7,819 bases of DNA from an uncultured Bacilli bacterium (GTDB lineage: Bacteria > Bacillota_I > Bacilli_A > RF39 > UBA660): assembly GCA_934101495.1 (NCBI GenBank), contig CAKORG010000034.1:1-7819 (forward strand), read 5' to 3'. Under the pieces are notes generated by a model, which worked only from the letters and a program-made list of their open reading frames with translations, searched no databases and was not told the origin of the DNA. Of the stretch, positions 5,344 through 7,819 are shown one piece after another (the first letter of the stretch is position 1; every line of letters starts with the position of its first letter). Position numbers and translations under genes: made by a program.

Positions 5344-5862
5344 TTATTTTTTCCTCTTTAAAAGTAATTCTAAGCTATTAACTTTGCCAATTTCATCATA
5401 TGGAAGTGTTTTATCAAAAAGCAAACCATTTCCCCCATTTTCATTCCAAAGTCTTATATTTGTTTTAGAATCATCAATAAGAATTTGACCATTTGGAACA
5501 ACCACTTCGTGTTTTTGAACTCCAAATGGAGCAAAAATTATTGGACAACTAATTTTTCTATTATTTCTTAAGTCCTCCACTTTCACTTGCATTTCATAAA
5601 AAGAATGAACCTTTGTTAGTATAGCTATTTTTTCTTTCATTCCTTCTAATTCTTTAATAATTTCAACAGAGTTATTTAGTGAATTAGCTTTTCTAATAAT
5701 ATAGTCCCATTCTTCTGGGTGTAAATCCGCATAAGAAAAATACTTATAAAATTCATCTATAGATGTATGATCCTGAAAACCTAAGCTATATTTTCTGTCA
5801 AGCATCCTCTCCTGTGAATCAAGTATGACTCCATCAAAATCAATAAAAACATAATCATTCAT
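5344..5862 (-). CDS. small HAD-superfamily hydrolase (probable phosphatase)
   Basis: Likely removes phosphate from a small metabolite in the cytosol; the substrate is unknown. The 172-aa protein carries the four HAD motifs: I, FIDFDGVILDS with nucleophile Asp8 and acid/base Asp10; II, Thr83 in ILTKVH; III, probably Lys117 in FGVQKHE; IV, ILIDDSKTN with Asp130-Asp131. A small helical cap of about 60 residues lies between motifs I and II. The layout resembles 5'-(deoxy)nucleotidase-like and other short HAD enzymes, but I cannot be more specific. The start is certain: AGGAGG (5871-5876) lies 8 bases before the ATG. It has its own extended -10 promoter and a strong terminator, so it is a single-gene unit between the WYL regulator and the two-component operon. 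Confidence 0.88.
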   Translation of the reverse strand: MNDYVFIDFDGVILDSQERMLDRKYSLGFQDHTSIDEFYKYFSYADLHPEEWDYIIRKANSLNNSVEIIKELEGMKEKIAILTKVHSFYEMQVKVEDLRNNRKISCPIIFAPFGVQKHEVVVPNGQILIDDSKTNIRLWNENGGNGLLFDKTLPYDEIGKVNSLELLLKRKK

Positions 5863-5882
5863 AACTACTTCCTCCTGAATTC

Positions 5883-5891
5883 ATTATAACA
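5883..5891 (-). promoter_or_regulatory. extended -10 promoter of the HAD gene
   Basis: The minus strand reads TGT-TATAAT (5891-5883). No -35 match is seen at 16-18 bases. Transcription would start near 5876, at the edge of the AGGAGG ribosome site. The same TGTTATAAT core precedes the WYL gene. Confidence 0.65.
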
Positions 5892-5917
5892 CGAGGCTTT
5901 GAAATATTTTGTCTCTA

Positions 5918-6508
5918 TTATTTTACATTAACAATTCTTTTAATTTCAAAATGACGTATATCATTTCTAAGTTCACAAAAAGCAGTAACATAATAACTAT
6001 TCTTATACTTAAACATGTACAAAGGATGAATAATTCTTTTATGCTGTTCACCACTAATATCGTTATAAGTGATTTCTATTTTTTCATTTTTACTTATTGC
6101 ATTTATTATAATTTTTTCAATTTCACCCGGAGAACTAATATCAATATTACAAAAATACTTACTTTTTTCTTCACTTATTGAATACATTTTCTTTGATTTG
6201 TCAACAAAGTTCTCAAATTCTTTACTATATTCAAAATTATTTTTTGTTAAGAAACAATTAACATTATCCAATAATTGTATATCATATTTATTTACACTCG
6301 TATAATTTTTAACTTTATCTATCATAAAATAACCACCATTTGGCCCCTTAAAAGAATCAATAGCAATACCACTATTACATATTTCATCTTTATAATATCT
6401 AATCATTCTTTCGGTCACACCTATTTTTTCAGATAATTCTTTCAAAGAATAAACATTTCCAGTATTAAGTAAATCCACCATATACAAAATATTAGCTATC
6501 TTCCCCAT
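5918..6508 (-). CDS. short WYL-domain transcriptional regulator
   Basis: A helix-turn-helix DNA-binding protein with a ligand-sensing WYL domain. The 196 aa comprise an N-terminal winged helix (about 1-65; YSLKELSEKIGVTERMIRYY is the helix-turn-helix core and GPNGGYFM the wing), a helical linker, and a WYL core (about 143-196) with KIEITYND, HPLYMFKYKN and FEIKRI. The name-giving Trp-Tyr-Leu reads Tyr-Tyr-Val (172-174). Relatives are about 300 aa with a C-terminal WCX extension; this one stops straight after the FEIKRI strand, so it lacks that part. A TTG at 6526 could extend it by six residues, but GGAGTG (6515-6520) lies 6 bases before the ATG at 6508, so the ATG is used. It has its own promoter. 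Such regulators often control themselves or neighbours; the HAD gene has the same promoter core. Confidence 0.88.
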   Translation of the reverse strand: MGKIANILYMVDLLNTGNVYSLKELSEKIGVTERMIRYYKDEICNSGIAIDSFKGPNGGYFMIDKVKNYTSVNKYDIQLLDNVNCFLTKNNFEYSKEFENFVDKSKKMYSISEEKSKYFCNIDISSPGEIEKIIINAISKNEKIEITYNDISGEQHKRIIHPLYMFKYKNSYYVTAFCELRNDIRHFEIKRIVNVK

Positions 6509-6530
6509 AATAAACACTCCAATCAAGGAT

Positions 6531-6539
6531 ATTATAACA
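6531..6539 (-). promoter_or_regulatory. extended -10 promoter of the WYL regulator gene
   Basis: The minus strand reads TGT-TATAAT (6539-6531), identical to the HAD promoter core. A possible -35 (TGTTCA, 6559-6554) is 17 bases away but matches the consensus poorly. The leader would be about 16 bases. The box lies at the edge of a repeat-rich region. Confidence 0.65.
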
Positions 6540-6542
6540 TAA

Positions 6543-6615
6543 CATAAAGCAAATGAACATTACATTTATGCTACTCTTCATAGCAAATATGAAAAAGAAG
6601 CTTTATGCTTTCATA
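6543..6615. repeat. imperfect tandem and inverted repeat after the permease gene
   Basis: Two adjoining copies of a 33-34 base unit (6549-6582 and 6583-6615) share GCAAAT, GAA, TTTATGCT and TTCATA in the same order with small indels. The block also folds: CATAAAGC (6543-6550) is a perfect inverted partner of GCTTTATG (6600-6607), and inside it CATTTATGCTA (6563-6573) pairs at 9 of 11 positions with TAGCAAATATG (6581-6591). It fills the gap between the permease stop codon and the WYL promoter. Confidence 0.5.
6592..6613 (-). terminator. possible terminator of the permease gene
   Basis: On the minus strand GAAAGC pairs with GCTTC around ATAAA (one bulged A) and is followed by TTTTTC. It begins 16 bases after the permease stop codon. 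The stem is short and lies inside the repeat block, so the larger hairpin formed by 6543-6607 may contribute. Confidence 0.4.
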
Positions 6616-6628
6616 AAACTCTTTAACT

Positions 6629-7819
6629 TTATATATTTTCATCCTTAATAGTATCAATTATATTTTCATTTCTTGTTTTTCTTAAAGCAAAATACATAAT
6701 TAAACTAACAAGAATATAGACAACAAATATTGCTATTAAAATAGCTTGCCATGGAAATATAAAACCATAATCACTACCATTTGCAAATGCCTTATAAATA
6801 GCAAATGAACCTAATAAACCTAAAGGAATACCAATAATTAATGCTTTCGTAGAATACATAATTGACTCTAAGTTAATCATTTTATTAAATTCATTTTTAG
6901 TCATACCAATAGACTTAAGCATAGCAAACTCTCTTCTTCTTAAATTCATATTAGTGCTTATTGTATTAATAATATTAGTAACACCAATTAAACTGATAAC
7001 AATAATAAAACCATACAAGAAAATTGCTACTAAAATAATTAAACTTCTTTGTGCTTTAGCTTCTGTTTCAATATTAAACAAACTATAATTAGTAATATTT
7101 TCATCAAGTAAATATTCTTTAATTAAACTTTCTAGTTTTTCACAATCAGAAGATTTAATATATAAACTTCTTGAATCAGTAGCATTTACATTATAATTAG
7201 ATACAATATAATCATAAAACTCATCACTTACTATAACTGTTGGAGTTTCACTATATACCTTTTGAAATCCCATTAGTGAGTTATCAATTCTCTTTAAAAT
7301 TTCTATATTTAAATCTTTATTATTAATAGAACCTGTTACTGTTTTAAATTTATTTAAATCTAATAAATTTACTTCCTTATAATTTTTACTACCTTCTTGA
7401 TAAAAAATATTTTTATCAATTAATAAACCCTTATAATCAAAATTAGTATCACTTATTTTATTTTCTTTAAGTATTCTTTCAAACTCTTCTTCACCTACAG
7501 ACATAATTCTAAGAGATAAATCTTCAACTCCATCAAAGTATTTTAATACATCTTCATTATAATATTTTTTATAATCAAATGTCATACTCATACTTCTAAC
7601 TATACTATATCTACTAATATTATCCATTTTTATTATATCATTAATTATTTTTTTAGATTCTTCTTCATTAGTATCTCCAAGGTAAAGCTGAATATCATAA
7701 TTAGCATCTTGATAATACTGATTTGTTAATTTAAAGCCATAGCTTAAAAATGATGATAAAGAAATAAATACAGCAACACTTATTACAATTGATATAATCG
7801 TAGTTCTATTTCTTTTTTT
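6629..7819 (-). CDS. ABC transporter permease, FtsX/MacB type (C-terminal part)
   Basis: Membrane subunit of an ABC exporter or mechanotransmitter complex that works with a separate ATPase not present here. The ATG at 7627 is internal: the frame stays open upstream for 64 codons to the window edge, encoding a basic stretch and a membrane helix (TTIISIVISVAVFISLSSFL), so 396 residues are visible and the N-terminus is missing. After that helix comes an extracellular domain of about 220 residues, then the FtsX domain with three helices. The cytosolic coupling loop carries RRREFAMLKSIGMTKNEF, a family hallmark, and the end is NIIDTIKDENI. This arrangement matches the second half of permeases of roughly 800 aa, so about half may lie off the right edge; a shorter four-helix permease is the alternative. 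Such permeases often handle antimicrobial peptides or cell-wall stress, but the substrate is not readable here. Confidence 0.9.
   Translation of the reverse strand, partial: KKRNRTTIISIVISVAVFISLSSFLSYGFKLTNQYYQDANYDIQLYLGDTNEEESKKIINDIIKMDNISRYSIVRSMSMTFDYKKYYNEDVLKYFDGVEDLSLRIMSVGEEEFERILKENKISDTNFDYKGLLIDKNIFYQEGSKNYKEVNLLDLNKFKTVTGSINNKDLNIEILKRIDNSLMGFQKVYSETPTVIVSDEFYDYIVSNYNVNATDSRSLYIKSSDCEKLESLIKEYLLDENITNYSLFNIETEAKAQRSLIILVAIFLYGFIIVISLIGVTNIINTISTNMNLRRREFAMLKSIGMTKNEFNKMINLESIMYSTKALIIGIPLGLLGSFAIYKAFANGSDYGFIFPWQAILIAIFVVYILVSLIMYFALRKTRNENIIDTIKDENI

Noticed and set aside
5909..6305. Two hydrophobic plus-strand frames opposite the WYL gene
   Set aside because: They are low-complexity frames on the opposite strand of a well-supported gene; the hydrophobic look comes from T-rich codons.
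7627..7627. ATG at 7627 as the permease start
   Set aside because: No ribosome site precedes it (upstream minus-strand bases are ATAATAAAA), and the frame continues upstream with a membrane helix typical of the family.

Overview
The window is very AT-rich DNA (roughly 17-35% G+C by hand counts of single 60-base lines) from a low-GC Gram-positive, Bacillota-like organism. Genes are tightly packed, Shine-Dalgarno sites are AGGAGG-like, promoters have a clear TATAAT box, and TGA is a stop codon (it ends the response-regulator gene), so standard bacterial code applies. No rRNA, tRNA or CRISPR array was seen. The species cannot be named from this sequence alone.

Layout from left to right. Bases 1-300 hold no recognisable gene but contain a cluster of hairpins, including a strong plus-strand terminator, probably the 3' end of something lying off the left edge. 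Bases ~296-680 are a decayed IS200-type element: its minus-strand tnpA keeps the N-terminus and the HUH (His-Val-His) motif but has an in-frame stop and an internal deletion. Next comes an unrecognised 181-aa soluble protein on the minus strand (774-1319). A 476-base gap (1320-1795) contains its promoter, palindromes, a plus-strand terminator and a doubtful 28-codon ORF. Then follows the only clear plus-strand gene, an Fe/Mn superoxide dismutase (1796-2389).

From 2393 to the right edge every gene reads on the minus strand. In order of transcription (right to left) they are: the C-terminal part of a large FtsX/MacB-type ABC transporter permease running off the window; a short WYL-domain transcription factor; a small HAD-family phosphatase; an OmpR-type response regulator overlapping its histidine kinase by 4 bases (ATGA); and a two-pass membrane protein of unknown function that faces the dismutase across a shared bidirectional terminator.

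How they may work together: the kinase and regulator form a co-translated two-component system. Large FtsX permeases of this kind are often controlled by such systems, usually in cell-envelope or antimicrobial-peptide stress, but here the permease is separated by two genes with their own promoters, so the link is only suggestive. The WYL regulator and HAD enzyme look like single-gene units. Several genes share a compact design in which the TATAAT box lies only 18-22 bases before the start codon, which was used to correct four over-extended starts. I see no convincing new multi-gene system; the more unusual points are the palindrome spanning the dismutase start codon, mixed metal-preference residues in that enzyme, the orphan membrane protein beside the two-component pair, and the repeat-rich gap after the permease.
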